A stretch of DNA of 60,596 bases, taken from Reyranellaceae bacterium. GTDB taxonomy: Bacteria; Pseudomonadota; Alphaproteobacteria; Reyranellales; Reyranellaceae. Where the stretch lies: contig JALHMM010000031.1 of NCBI GenBank assembly GCA_022844045.1, forward strand, positions 1 through 60,596, written 5' to 3'. Made by a program: the position numbers and the translations under genes. Shown here piece by piece: positions 53,258 to 60,596 of the stretch. Position 1 is the stretch's first letter; every line of letters begins with the position of its first letter. The notes under the pieces were generated by a model. That model had not been told where the DNA came from, searched no databases, and saw only the letters and a program-made list of their open reading frames with translations.

Positions 53258-54211
53258 ATGGATATCCGGCAGGTCACGGTCTTCGGCGGCACGGGCGTCA
53301 TCGGTCGCTACGTCGTGCGCGCGCTGGCCGCCCGCGGCTATCGCGTGCGCGTGGCGGTGCGCCATCCCGGGCTGGCGGATTTCACCAAGCTGGCCGGCGA
53401 TGTCGGCCAGGTGATGGCCGTGCTGGCCAATGTCCGCTATCCGGAGTCGGTGCGCGCGGCGATCGCCGGCAGCCAGGCCGTGGTCAACGCCTGCGGTATC
53501 CAGATCCAGCGCGGCAAGCAGAAGTTCAAGGCGGTGCACGACGAGGGTGCGCGCCACATCGCCGAGGCGGCGCGCGACGCCGGCGTAGCGCGGGTAATCC
53601 ATATCTCCGGCCTGGGCGCCGACAACCAACGGCCGGGCAACCGCTTCGTCGCGTCGAAGGCGATGGCCGAGCATCAGATGAACCGCGCCTTCCCCAGCGT
53701 GACCATCCTGCGCCCCAGCGTCGTGTTCTGCCCGGAGGACAAGTTCTTCAATCGCCTGGCGCAGGCGGCGCGCATGCTGCCGTTCGTGCCGGTGTTCAAC
53801 GGCGGCAGGGCGCGCTTCCAGCCGGTGCACGCCGGCGACATCGCCGAGGCCGTCGTGCGCTGCCTGGCCGAGGAGCGTACCCAGTTCGGCGTCTTCGAGC
53901 TGGGCGGCCCGCGCGTCTACACCTACCGCGAGCTGGTCGAGCTCACGCTGCGCATGACCGGGCTGAAGCGCCGCATCATCAACCTGCCGGCCTTCCCGGT
54001 GCGCATCGGCGCCTTCTTCGCCGAGTTCCTGCCCAAGCCGCCGATCACCCGCGACCAGCTCGACCTGCTGCTGCGCGACAACATCGTGCGCCCGGGCAGC
54101 CAGGGCTTCGCCGAGCTCGGCATCCAGCCGCGGGCGGCCGAGGCGATCCTGCCGATGTATCTCGACCGCTACCGCGTCGGCGGCCGCTACGACATCGCGG
54201 CGCCGGCGTGA
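53258..54211 (+). CDS. Complex I NDUFA9 subunit family protein (atypical SDR)
   Basis: A 317-residue atypical short-chain dehydrogenase. The nucleotide-binding motif is VFGGTGVIGRYVVRALA, followed by VRVAVRHP and, in the second half, SVTILRPSVVFCPEDKFFNRLA, which is typical of the NDUFA9/YlbE-like group that binds NADPH and in mitochondria supports complex I. It is not near the nuo genes here. The start ATG at 53258 has a modest site (GCGGGGCG). Confidence 0.9.
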   Translation: MDIRQVTVFGGTGVIGRYVVRALAARGYRVRVAVRHPGLADFTKLAGDVGQVMAVLANVRYPESVRAAIAGSQAVVNACGIQIQRGKQKFKAVHDEGARHIAEAARDAGVARVIHISGLGADNQRPGNRFVASKAMAEHQMNRAFPSVTILRPSVVFCPEDKFFNRLAQAARMLPFVPVFNGGRARFQPVHAGDIAEAVVRCLAEERTQFGVFELGGPRVYTYRELVELTLRMTGLKRRIINLPAFPVRIGAFFAEFLPKPPITRDQLDLLLRDNIVRPGSQGFAELGIQPRAAEAILPMYLDRYRVGGRYDIAAPA

Positions 54212-54248
54212 CGGCGCGCGTCGCGTATGGCCAGTTTGACTTGGTTTT

Positions 54249-54374
54249 ACCTTCCCCCGGAGGGGGAAGGTGCCCGAAGGGCGGATGGGGGATGTCGAAG
54301 ACGGACACCGGGTTTGTTGAAACATCCCCCATCCGTCGCGCTTCGCGCGCCACCTTCCCCCTCCGGGGGAAGGT
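54249..54374. repeat. Palindromic repeat, type A copy
   Basis: A full type A element with both outer hairpins ACCTTCCCCCGGAGGGGGAA and inner GGATGGGGGATGT / ACATCCCCCATCC. Sequence to its left (GTATGGCCAGTTTGACTTGG) matches, in inverted form, the right flank of the copy at 52974-53156, showing that about 30 bp outside the core belong to the mobile unit. The right flank has a degenerate ATGCGATCGCC. Confidence 0.9.
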
Positions 54375-54431
54375 AGATGCAATTCAATATGCGATCGCCT
54401 CGCCGCTCGCCGGGACAGGGAGAAAAACGCC

Positions 54432-55244
54432 GTGAGCGGCCGCATCGAGATTGAGCGCGACGGGCCGGTCGCGATCATCCGTTTCGACAATCCGCCGCTG
54501 GGCTATCTCACCGCCGCGATGGTCGATCAGCTCGACGTCGCCACGACCGAGCTGGCCGCCGATAGCGCCATCCGCGCCATTGTGCTGACCGGCAAGCTGC
54601 CCGACGTCTTCGTGCGCCACTACGACGTGGCCGAACTGCTGGCGCTGGCCGAGGCGCTGCGCGCCAAGGGGCGCACCTTCAGCGACGCCAAGCTGGCGCC
54701 ACCGCGCCGGATCGACGCGGTGACCGAGCGCTGCGAGACCATGGACAAGGTGGTGATCGCCGCGATCAACGGCACGGCGATGGGCGGCGGCTTCGAGCTC
54801 TGCCTGGGCTGCGACATCCGCATCGCCCAGCGCGGCCCCTATTCCCTGGGCCAGCCCGAGATCAATATCGGCATCCTCGCCGGCGCCGGCGGCACGCAGC
54901 GCCTGACCAGGCTGATCGGCACCGCCCGCGCGCTGGAGATGTCGTTGCGGGGACGCACCGTGAGCCCGGACGAGGCCGCGCGGATCGGCATGGTGCACGA
55001 GGCGGTCGACGGCTCGGCGCTGGAGCGCGCGCTGGTGATCGCCCGGGAATGCGCGCGCAAATCGCCGTTGGCGGTCAAGCACATCAAGCGCCTGGTGCGC
55101 AGCGCCGAAGCCACGCCGCTCAACGACGGGCTGGCGCTGGAGCGCACCCTGTTCCTCGACCTGCTGGTGTCGGATCGTGCGGTCGAACTGATGAAGCGCA
55201 TGGTCGAGGGCAACCAGGATATCCGCGCCGTCGACGAGGCGTAG
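54432..55244 (+). CDS. Enoyl-CoA hydratase/isomerase family protein
   Basis: A 270-residue crotonase. Both hydratase glutamates are present (AMGGGFELCLGCD and GQPEINIGILAGAGGTQRL), matching classical enoyl-CoA hydratases. The first oxyanion-hole segment is atypical (TGKLPDVFVRHYDVAEL replaces the usual G-AD/G-DL pattern with HYDV), as in the subgroup annotated only as crotonase-like. GTG at 54432 is the start, with CAGGGAGAAAAA upstream. The previous palindrome separates it from the NDUFA9-like gene. Confidence 0.87.
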   Translation: MSGRIEIERDGPVAIIRFDNPPLGYLTAAMVDQLDVATTELAADSAIRAIVLTGKLPDVFVRHYDVAELLALAEALRAKGRTFSDAKLAPPRRIDAVTERCETMDKVVIAAINGTAMGGGFELCLGCDIRIAQRGPYSLGQPEINIGILAGAGGTQRLTRLIGTARALEMSLRGRTVSPDEAARIGMVHEAVDGSALERALVIARECARKSPLAVKHIKRLVRSAEATPLNDGLALERTLFLDLLVSDRAVELMKRMVEGNQDIRAVDEA

Positions 55245-55277
55245 CGGGAGCGCCGAAGCGTCGCGCGCGCCGTAGGC

Positions 55278-56243
55278 CTATCGCTGCGGCCGGCCGACAA
55301 CGAGGCCCGTCATCTCGATGACCTCGAGGTCGCGCGTCTTCACCCGCATCAGCTGACGCAGCGCGTCGACGTTCCAGCTCGGATGCGGCGCGCCGCTGAC
55401 GAAGTTGTCGCTGCCGTTGTCGGCGAGGAACATGCCGTACTTCTTCAACGCGACGAGAATGGCCTTCACCTCGGGCGCGAAACCCGAGACGTCGAAGTCG
55501 GCCCGCAGGCGCACACGCATGCCCATCGGCGCCAGGTCCTCGTCCAGGGCGTCGCTCGCATAGTGGCTCGCCGGCGGCACGTAGGCGCGCCGCGTCTTGG
55601 CGAGCGTGAAGCGCAACGCGTGCTCGATGACGCCCTTCGCGACCGCTTCGTCATGGCGCACGAGGCCGGGCAGGATCGGCAGGCCGGCCGCATCCGCCGA
55701 AGTCCAGCCGGGGTTGCGGACCTGGCTCTTCCTGAGGTCCCAGATCGCGCCGCCGTCGCCGCGCCAGGCGCCGTTGGCTTCGGGAAACGCGTTGAAGATT
55801 TCGTAGAGCCGCCACTCGTCGCGATCGAGCACGATGACGTGGCGATCGCCGGTGCCCTTCGGGCCGCCCTCGATCGGCGCGTCCGGCGGGATCGGATAGG
55901 GGCCCGCGTCGCTTTCCGCGGCGTACTCGACGAACCGGACCGGCACGCGCTTCTGGCCCTTCGCCACGACGACATACTGGATGCCGTTCGGGGCGCCCTC
56001 GTACTCGGTGCCGAAATCGGCCCGCAGCGGCTTGTCGAGGCCGATGCGCGCGAGAATGCGGCCGGACCGCGGATCGACCGGGCTCTTCGAGATGTCCTGA
56101 TGCCAGGGACTGTCGTCCGGAAGCAGGCGCAGACCACCGAGGCTGGCGTTGGCGCCGAGCTCGACCTTGCCGGATTGGGCGTTCACGGCGGCGGCGGCCA
56201 CAAGCGACGCCACAAGTGCCACGACGACAACAGCGCTCTTCAT
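55278..56243 (-). CDS. Conserved secreted protein of unknown function
   Basis: A 321-residue exported protein with a signal peptide (about residues 1-22, ending AAAVNAQ). Conserved-looking blocks include LLPDDSPWHQDISKSPVDP, SDAGPYPIPPDAPIEGG, GDRHVIVLDRDEWRLYE, WTSADAAGLPILPGLVRHDE and KKYGMFLADNGSD. I recognise this as a family seen in diverse soil bacteria without a named function. The pattern of conserved Asp, His and Trp suggests an enzyme or carbohydrate-binding beta protein. No neighbours indicate a pathway. Confidence 0.75.
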   Translation of the reverse strand: MKSAVVVVALVASLVAAAAVNAQSGKVELGANASLGGLRLLPDDSPWHQDISKSPVDPRSGRILARIGLDKPLRADFGTEYEGAPNGIQYVVVAKGQKRVPVRFVEYAAESDAGPYPIPPDAPIEGGPKGTGDRHVIVLDRDEWRLYEIFNAFPEANGAWRGDGGAIWDLRKSQVRNPGWTSADAAGLPILPGLVRHDEAVAKGVIEHALRFTLAKTRRAYVPPASHYASDALDEDLAPMGMRVRLRADFDVSGFAPEVKAILVALKKYGMFLADNGSDNFVSGAPHPSWNVDALRQLMRVKTRDLEVIEMTGLVVGRPQR

Positions 56244-56414
56244 CGAGCCGTCCCCCTTCGATCCCAAGGCTATCATCCGGCATGCGCGGTCGCCGGTAAA
56301 TGGCGCCGCTGCAGATCGCTGCATGGCGTTCGACTGTGACGCGCGGTAGAACGCATCCATATTTGGGGTGGCCGGCGGGACGCCGATGGGGCCCATGAAC
56401 ACGAGACCGATCGC

Positions 56415-57488
56415 ATGCAGCTCGCCTCGCGCACCTACGAAGCCGACAGCATCGCCGCGGTGCAGGAACTCTATCACAGCAACGGCTGGACCGATGGCCT
56501 GCCCATCGTGCCGCCGACCGAAGACGCGGTCCGCGCCTGCCTCGAGCGGGTGATGATGACGCCCGACCAGCTCATCGGCATCGAGCCGGTGCGCGGCCTG
56601 CCGATCCTCGCCGAGAAGCTCGCCATCAACGCCGTGATGGCCGGCTGCCTGCCGATGCACTTCCCGGTCGTCGTCACCGCCTGGATGGCGATGATGCGCG
56701 AGGAGTTCCTGATGCATGGCGCCACCGCGAGCACCGGCGGCTGCGCCGTGCTGGTGGTGATCAACGGGCCGATCCGCCAGGAGATCGGCGCACTGGGCAG
56801 CTTCAACGCATTGGGCAACAGCGATCGGGCGACCGCCGTGATCGGCCGCGCCATCCGGCTTTGCCTGATCAACCTGATGGACGTACGCCCCGGCGCGATC
56901 GATCGCTCGACCCTGGGTCATCCCGGCAAGTTCAGCTACTGCGTCGCCGAGGACGAGGACGATCCCACGTGGCCGACCTTGGCCGAGCAGCGCGGCCTGC
57001 CGCGCGACGCCTCGGCGGTGACGGTCATGGCCGCCGGCGCGCCCCGCCAGATCATGAACGAGTGGACGACCAAGCCCGAGGAGATCCTCGAGACCTTCGC
57101 CGCCGAGATGCGCGCCAACCTCCGGCACTACTCGATCCACCCCGGCAACTACGCGCTGATCATCCCCCAGCAGCTGCGCGAGCACCTCAGGGCGGCGAAG
57201 TGGAGCCCGCGCGACATCGCGCAGTTCATCCACGAGCGCGCGCGCATCCATCGCCGCGAATGGGCCGATGTCGGCAAGGGCGCCGTGGTGCGCGACCGCG
57301 GCGACAGCGTCTATCCGGCGATGCAGTCGGCCGACCAGTTGCTGATCATCGCCGCCGGCGGCCCGGCCGGTGGCTTCGGCGCCGTGATCCCGCCCTGGCT
57401 CGGCGACAAGAGCCACGCCGTCACCCTGCCGATCGGCGCCTGCGTCGATTGCGAGCCACCGCCCTCCGTGAAGGGAAGCGTCCCATGA
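56415..57488 (+). CDS. Companion protein of the UGSC selenoprotein
   Basis: A 357-residue protein translated just before the selenoprotein (ATGA overlap at 57485-57488). It starts QLASRTYEADSIAAVQELYHSNGWTDGLPIVPPTEDAV and contains GATASTGGCAVLVVINGPI, FSYCVAEDEDDP and ends with CVDCEPP. Cysteines in TGGC, SYC and CVDC could form a thiol or metal site. In related loci proteins of this kind are found beside or fused to UGSC proteins, so the two probably form one enzyme; the reaction is unknown to me. No signal peptide. No clear ribosome site precedes ATG 56415. Confidence 0.78.
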   Translation: MQLASRTYEADSIAAVQELYHSNGWTDGLPIVPPTEDAVRACLERVMMTPDQLIGIEPVRGLPILAEKLAINAVMAGCLPMHFPVVVTAWMAMMREEFLMHGATASTGGCAVLVVINGPIRQEIGALGSFNALGNSDRATAVIGRAIRLCLINLMDVRPGAIDRSTLGHPGKFSYCVAEDEDDPTWPTLAEQRGLPRDASAVTVMAAGAPRQIMNEWTTKPEEILETFAAEMRANLRHYSIHPGNYALIIPQQLREHLRAAKWSPRDIAQFIHERARIHRREWADVGKGAVVRDRGDSVYPAMQSADQLLIIAAGGPAGGFGAVIPPWLGDKSHAVTLPIGACVDCEPPPSVKGSVP

Positions 57489-58006
57489 TCTTTCGCGTCC
57501 TCGATCCTACGCCCGAGAAAGTCGCCGCCATTGGCAAGCCAGCGCCGCGCCTCGATACCCTGCGCGGCAAGACGGTGGGCCTGATCTCCAACGGCAAGGA
57601 AGGCAGCAAGGGCTTCTTCGCCCATATCGAGGACGTGCTGCGCCAGGAGTACGGCGTCGCCAAGGTCGTGCTGCGCACCAAGCCCAACTACAGCGCGCCG
57701 GCGCCCGCCGGCATCGTCGGCGAGATCAGGAGCTGGGACGCGGTGATATCAGGCATAGGCGATTGAGGCTCCTGCTCATCGTGCAGTCTGCACGACGCTG
57801 TCTCCGCCGAGCGCGAAGGTGTCCCCGCCTTCGGCGTGATGACCACCAACTTCGTCAGCGCCGCCGAGCTGATGGCCCAGGTGCTGGGCATGCCCGGCTA
57901 CGCCTTCGCCATCATCGACCATCCCGTCAGCAGCGCGTCGGACGCGGTGCTGCGCGAACGCGCCATCGCGGCGCTGAAGCAGGGGCGCGGGTTCCTGTTG
58001 AAATAG
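57485..58006 (+). CDS. UGSC family selenoprotein (in-frame UGA read as selenocysteine)
   Basis: Reading the TGA at 57764-57766 as selenocysteine gives a 173-residue protein ending at a TAG (58004-58006). Before the UGA: VGLISNGKEGSKGFFAHIE and WDAVISGIGD. After it: GSCSSCSLHDAV, GVMTTNFVSAAELMAQVLG and AIIDHPV, all continuous in one frame. The redox motif is Sec94-Gly-Ser-Cys97, which names the UGSC family; paralogues elsewhere have Cys in place of Sec. A matching SECIS hairpin directly follows. An ordinary gene caller stops at 57766 and loses the C-terminal half. Function probably redox; the partner is the overlapping upstream gene. Confidence 0.9.
57764..57795 (+). promoter_or_regulatory. 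Bacterial SECIS element in the UGSC selenoprotein gene
   Basis: The UGA is followed by a perfect 7-bp hairpin: stem UCGUGCA (57779-57785), loop GUC (57786-57788), stem UGCACGA (57789-57795). The loop begins 19 nt after the UGA, inside the usual 16-37 nt window, and starts with the required G. The apical part UGCAGUCUGCA is nearly that of E. coli fdhF (UGCAGGUCUGCA). Confidence 0.9.
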
Positions 58007-58079
58007 CGAGCGACCTTACCTCTGGTTGCGCGGCATCATCGGCCGCCCGATGATGCCGCATACATGTGGGAGATCGCGC

Positions 58080-58580
58080 ATGACGACCTACTACAGCGCC
58101 ACCGGCCTGATCGCGCCGCCAACGATGCTGGTCGACGCGCCGCCTTTGGTTGCACCGTCAGCTGGCGGTCGACAGATGCTCGACATGACCGGGCTGGGCG
58201 AAGTGGTGGTCGGCGCTGGCAAGTCAAAGAATGTCGACTTTGCCGTTCACAGTCACATCTTCACGCGCGGCCTGTTCAACTGCTTCGCCGTCTGCGCTGT
58301 GTGGGAAAAGGAAGGTGGCTCTTTCAAGAAGGGCTTCCTCGCTCACATCAGCATGCCCAAGCACAGCTTCTTCAAGACAAGCCTCGCCTCGATCCCGAAG
58401 GACGCCTTCGTCGCGTGCAGCGTTGGCGCCGGCCTCTGGGGTGCTGAGATCGCCCAGATACTGGAGGATCATGTGCCGGCCGCCAATGTCTGGATCTATA
58501 CCCGCCCCAACAACGACGATCATGTTGGCTTCGGCATCGACCGCGGCGGACGCTTCGGCGAGACCTTGGGTAAGGGCTGA
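58080..58580 (+). CDS. Hypothetical protein, possibly CheD/CNF-like deamidase fold
   Basis: A 166-residue protein I do not recognise by family. It has Cys68 in GLFNCFAVCAVW and His89 in GFLAHISMP, the order and rough spacing of the Cys-His dyad of CheD/CNF-type glutamine deamidases (GSC-V-V-L-D, then H-LP). The C terminus contains VWIYTRPNNDDHVGFGIDRGG. Chemotaxis genes are absent from the window, so a role in CheD-type receptor modification is not supported. GGGAG precedes ATG 58080. Confidence 0.6.
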   Translation: MTTYYSATGLIAPPTMLVDAPPLVAPSAGGRQMLDMTGLGEVVVGAGKSKNVDFAVHSHIFTRGLFNCFAVCAVWEKEGGSFKKGFLAHISMPKHSFFKTSLASIPKDAFVACSVGAGLWGAEIAQILEDHVPAANVWIYTRPNNDDHVGFGIDRGGRFGETLGKG

Positions 58581-58756
58581 CCTCGGACCTGCCTGCTGGC
58601 GTATGTCGGTCATCGCACACCGGAACTGACAGCCGAGCCTCAAAAGCGTCCGCACCAAGAGCACAACGCTGGCCCGTCCGTGACGCGGGGGTCCGCCGCT
58701 ATTCGCCGATGCCTTACGCGCCCATGATCGTTGCCTCTGACAGAGAGGAAACGATC

Positions 58757-60349
58757 ATGCGCGCATGGCGATTCGGCATAGCGCTGTTGGCCGTGATGGC
58801 GGGGCTGTCGGCGACAGTCGCGCTGGCGCAGAAGCCCGGCGGCACGCTGCGCATCCAGCTCGGCGACACGCCGCCCGGCCCGTCGTTGCACGAGGAGATC
58901 ACCGTCGCGGTCGCCGTGCCGTTCATGGGTGTGTTCAACAACCTCGTGATCTACGACCAGTCGATCGCGCGCAACACCTTCGAGACCATCCGGCCCGAGC
59001 TGGCGCGCGCGTGGAAGACCAGCGACGACGGCCTGCGGCTCACCTTCACCTTGCGCCAGGACGTGAAGTGGCACGACGGCAAGCCGTTCACGGCGGCCGA
59101 CGTGCGCTGCACCTTCGACATGCTGATGGAGAAGGGCGAGGCCCGGCTCCGGCGCAATCCGCGCGGCATCTGGTACGAGAACGTCGAGACGCTCAGCGCC
59201 AACGGCGATTTCGAGGTCACGTTCCACCTCAAGCGACCGCAACCGTCGTTGCTGGCGCTGCTCGCCGGCGGATGGTCGGCGATCTATCCCTGCCATGTTC
59301 CGCCGGCGCAGATGCGGCGCCATCCGATCGGCACCGGCCCGTTCAAGTTCGTGGAGTTCCGCAGCAAGGAGAGCATCCGGCTGGAGAAGAACCGCGACTA
59401 CTGGAAGCCCGGCCGCCCGCATCTCGACGCCATCGAGTACACGATCATCGCCGATCGCGCGACGCGCATGCTGTCCTTCATCGCCGGCCGCTTCGACATG
59501 ACGTTCCCGACCGACGTCACCGTGCCGCTGCTGAAGGACCTGCGGACGCAGCTGCCGACCGCTCAATGCACGCTGCGGCCACTGGGCGCCAGCTACAACC
59601 TGATCATCAATCGCGACGCGCCGCCGTTCAACGACGCGCGCGCCCGCATGGCACTCGCCCACACGCTCGATCGCAAATCCTTCGCCGCCATCGTCAGCGA
59701 GGGCGCCGATATCCTCGGCGGCTCGATGCTGCCGCCGCCCGCCGGCGTGTGGGGCGTCGGCACCGACGCGCTGAAGGACCTGCCGGGCTACGCCGACGAC
59801 ATCGAGGCGTCGCGCGAGAAGGGCCGCGCGCTGATGCGCGAGGCGGGTTACGGTCCGGACAAGCGGCTGAAGATCAAGGTCAGCACGCGCAACACCGCCG
59901 CCTATCGCGACCTCGCGGTGATCCTGATCGACCAGCTGCGCACCATCTATATCGACGGCGAGCTCGAGCCGATCGACGCCGCCGTCTACTTCAACCGCAT
60001 GTACCAGAAGAGCTACATCCTGGCGCTCAACGCCACCGGCAGCGCGGTCGACGATCCCGACCAGCATTTCGCCGAGAACTACGGCTGCGGCGCGCCGCGC
60101 AACTTCAACGCCTATTGCGACGCCGGGCTCACCGCGCTGATCGCCGCGCAGTCGCGCGAGCCCGACATCGCGAAGCGCCGCGCCATCGTGCGCGACATCG
60201 AGCGCCGGCTGGTCGAGGATACCGTGCGGCCGATCATCACCCACAGCGTCGCCGCCGGCTGCTGGCAGCCCCAGGTCAAGGGGCTGACCATGATGATCAA
60301 CAGCATCTACAACGGCTGGCGCTTCGAGGACATCTGGCTGGACAGGTAA
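58757..60349 (+). CDS. ABC transporter substrate-binding protein, DppA/OppA type
   Basis: A 530-residue SBP_bac_5 family binding protein with a signal peptide (about residues 1-24, ending ATVALAQ). Typical motifs are LTFTLRQDVKWHDGKPFTAADV, PIGTGPFKFVEF, NRDYWKPGRPHLDAIEY and RMALAHTLDRKSF. It binds peptides or other oligomeric solutes; no permease genes follow within the window. ATG 58757 is preceded by GAGAGGAAAC. A type A palindrome follows the stop codon by 32 nt. Confidence 0.93.
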   Translation: MRAWRFGIALLAVMAGLSATVALAQKPGGTLRIQLGDTPPGPSLHEEITVAVAVPFMGVFNNLVIYDQSIARNTFETIRPELARAWKTSDDGLRLTFTLRQDVKWHDGKPFTAADVRCTFDMLMEKGEARLRRNPRGIWYENVETLSANGDFEVTFHLKRPQPSLLALLAGGWSAIYPCHVPPAQMRRHPIGTGPFKFVEFRSKESIRLEKNRDYWKPGRPHLDAIEYTIIADRATRMLSFIAGRFDMTFPTDVTVPLLKDLRTQLPTAQCTLRPLGASYNLIINRDAPPFNDARARMALAHTLDRKSFAAIVSEGADILGGSMLPPPAGVWGVGTDALKDLPGYADDIEASREKGRALMREAGYGPDKRLKIKVSTRNTAAYRDLAVILIDQLRTIYIDGELEPIDAAVYFNRMYQKSYILALNATGSAVDDPDQHFAENYGCGAPRNFNAYCDAGLTALIAAQSREPDIAKRRAIVRDIERRLVEDTVRPIITHSVAAGCWQPQVKGLTMMINSIYNGWRFEDIWLDR

Positions 60350-60381
60350 CGGTCAGAAGCGAAGGCGTTGTTTCTCTCTTT

Positions 60382-60503
60382 ACCTTCCCCCGGAGGGGGA
60401 AGGTGGCGCGCAGCGACGGATGGGGGATGTTTCAACGCGTCAGGCGTCCGTCTTCGACATCCCCCTTCCGCCCTTCGGGCACCTTCCCCCTCCGGGGGAA
60501 GGT
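60382..60503. repeat. Palindromic repeat, type A copy
   Basis: A full type A element with ACCTTCCCCCGGAGGGGGAA on both sides and inner GGATGGGGGATGT / ACATCCCCCTTCC. Left inner arm is GGCGCGCAGCGAC, as at 53000, and right inner arm GCCCTTCGGGC. It lies between the binding-protein gene and a minus-strand gene that runs off the window, with only 10 nt to the latter's stop codon. Confidence 0.9.
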
Positions 60504-60513
60504 ATAGTGGAGA

Positions 60514-60596
60514 CTACTTCTTCGCCGGCTCGCCCGGCTTGCGCGGCGGTGGCGCCGGGGGTTGCGCCGGCGCGGCGCCGCGCAGCGCGTCGCGGG
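60514..60596 (-). CDS. C-terminal end of an unidentified protein (partial)
   Basis: The minus frame ends at a TAG (60514-60516) and reads back to the window edge as RDALRGAAPAQPPAPPPRK followed by PGEPAKK. The Pro/Ala-rich, Lys-ended tail is typical of disordered C termini but does not identify the protein. The 5' part lies outside the window. Confidence 0.5.
   Translation of the reverse strand, partial: RDALRGAAPAQPPAPPPRKPGEPAKK

Noticed and set aside
57485..57766. Truncated 93-residue protein ending at TGA
   Set aside because: The frame continues in the family sequence with a SECIS hairpin, so the TGA is better read as selenocysteine.

Overview
The window is high-GC, gene-dense DNA from an alphaproteobacterium, probably a free-living heterotroph of the Hyphomicrobiales/Rhodospirillales type. 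The evidence is a set of alphaproteobacterial gene neighbourhoods: FYDLN-domain gene / tRNA-Ala / aroA / cmk / rpsA / ihfB / lapA; lptC-lptA-lptB-rpoN-hpf-ptsN; hsp20-DUF1150; and an FMN riboswitch before a RibH2-type lumazine synthase. No genus can be fixed from the sequence alone.

Layout. 0-4.3 kb: acyl-CoA dehydrogenase, PRISE-like reductase and asparaginase on the minus strand, then the FMN riboswitch and ribH on plus. 4.3-17.8 kb: a long minus-strand run of tightly overlapping genes reading lapA, ornithine cyclodeaminase-like, metallophosphoesterase, GNAT, FAD oxidoreductase, AA_synth protein, a branched-chain-type ABC transporter (binding protein, fused LivHM, LivG, LivF), hydantoinase A, a DUF4375-like protein and hydantoinase B. 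It looks like uptake and breakdown of an amino-acid-like or cyclic amide compound. 17.9-26.9 kb: ihfB, rpsA, cmk, aroA, the FYDLN gene and tRNA-Ala, with a FecR protein, CHASE2 adenylate cyclase and Crp regulator lying between cmk and aroA. The AroA has lost several substrate-binding residues.

27-38.5 kb: a papain-like cysteine protease, a cysteine-dioxygenase-like cupin, a Sel1 protein, then a coupled plus-strand operon (MetE-like, enoyl-CoA hydratase, VanZ, two CaiB/BaiF CoA-transferases, nitronate monooxygenase), a DMT protein, a Na/Pi cotransporter with a possible Pho box, and another crotonase. 38.6-45.4 kb: hsp20-DUF1150, then the ptsN-hpf-rpoN-lptBAC block, an RNase D-like gene and tRNA-Leu. 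45.5-52.9 kb: VOC protein, PII-like protein with an SbtA-type bicarbonate permease, then a partly decayed stress/energy segment (pyrC pseudogene, atypical pyruvate kinase, TerC, universal stress protein remnant, zinc-ribbon protein, YdcH protein) and an OxyR-like LysR regulator. 53-60.6 kb: NDUFA9-like protein, enoyl-CoA hydratase, a conserved secreted protein, a two-gene cassette whose second member is a UGSC-type selenoprotein with an in-frame UGA and a clear bacterial SECIS hairpin, a possible CheD-like deamidase, and a peptide-type binding protein.

A family of palindromic repeats of about 125-150 bp is scattered through the window (eight copies, complete or partial). One copy lies inside a CoA-transferase gene, keeps the frame open, adds about 55-70 residues, and is bounded by a perfect 12-bp inverted repeat. 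The leading findings are this coding palindrome, the selenoprotein, and the AroA-like protein with altered active-site residues at the canonical aroA locus.
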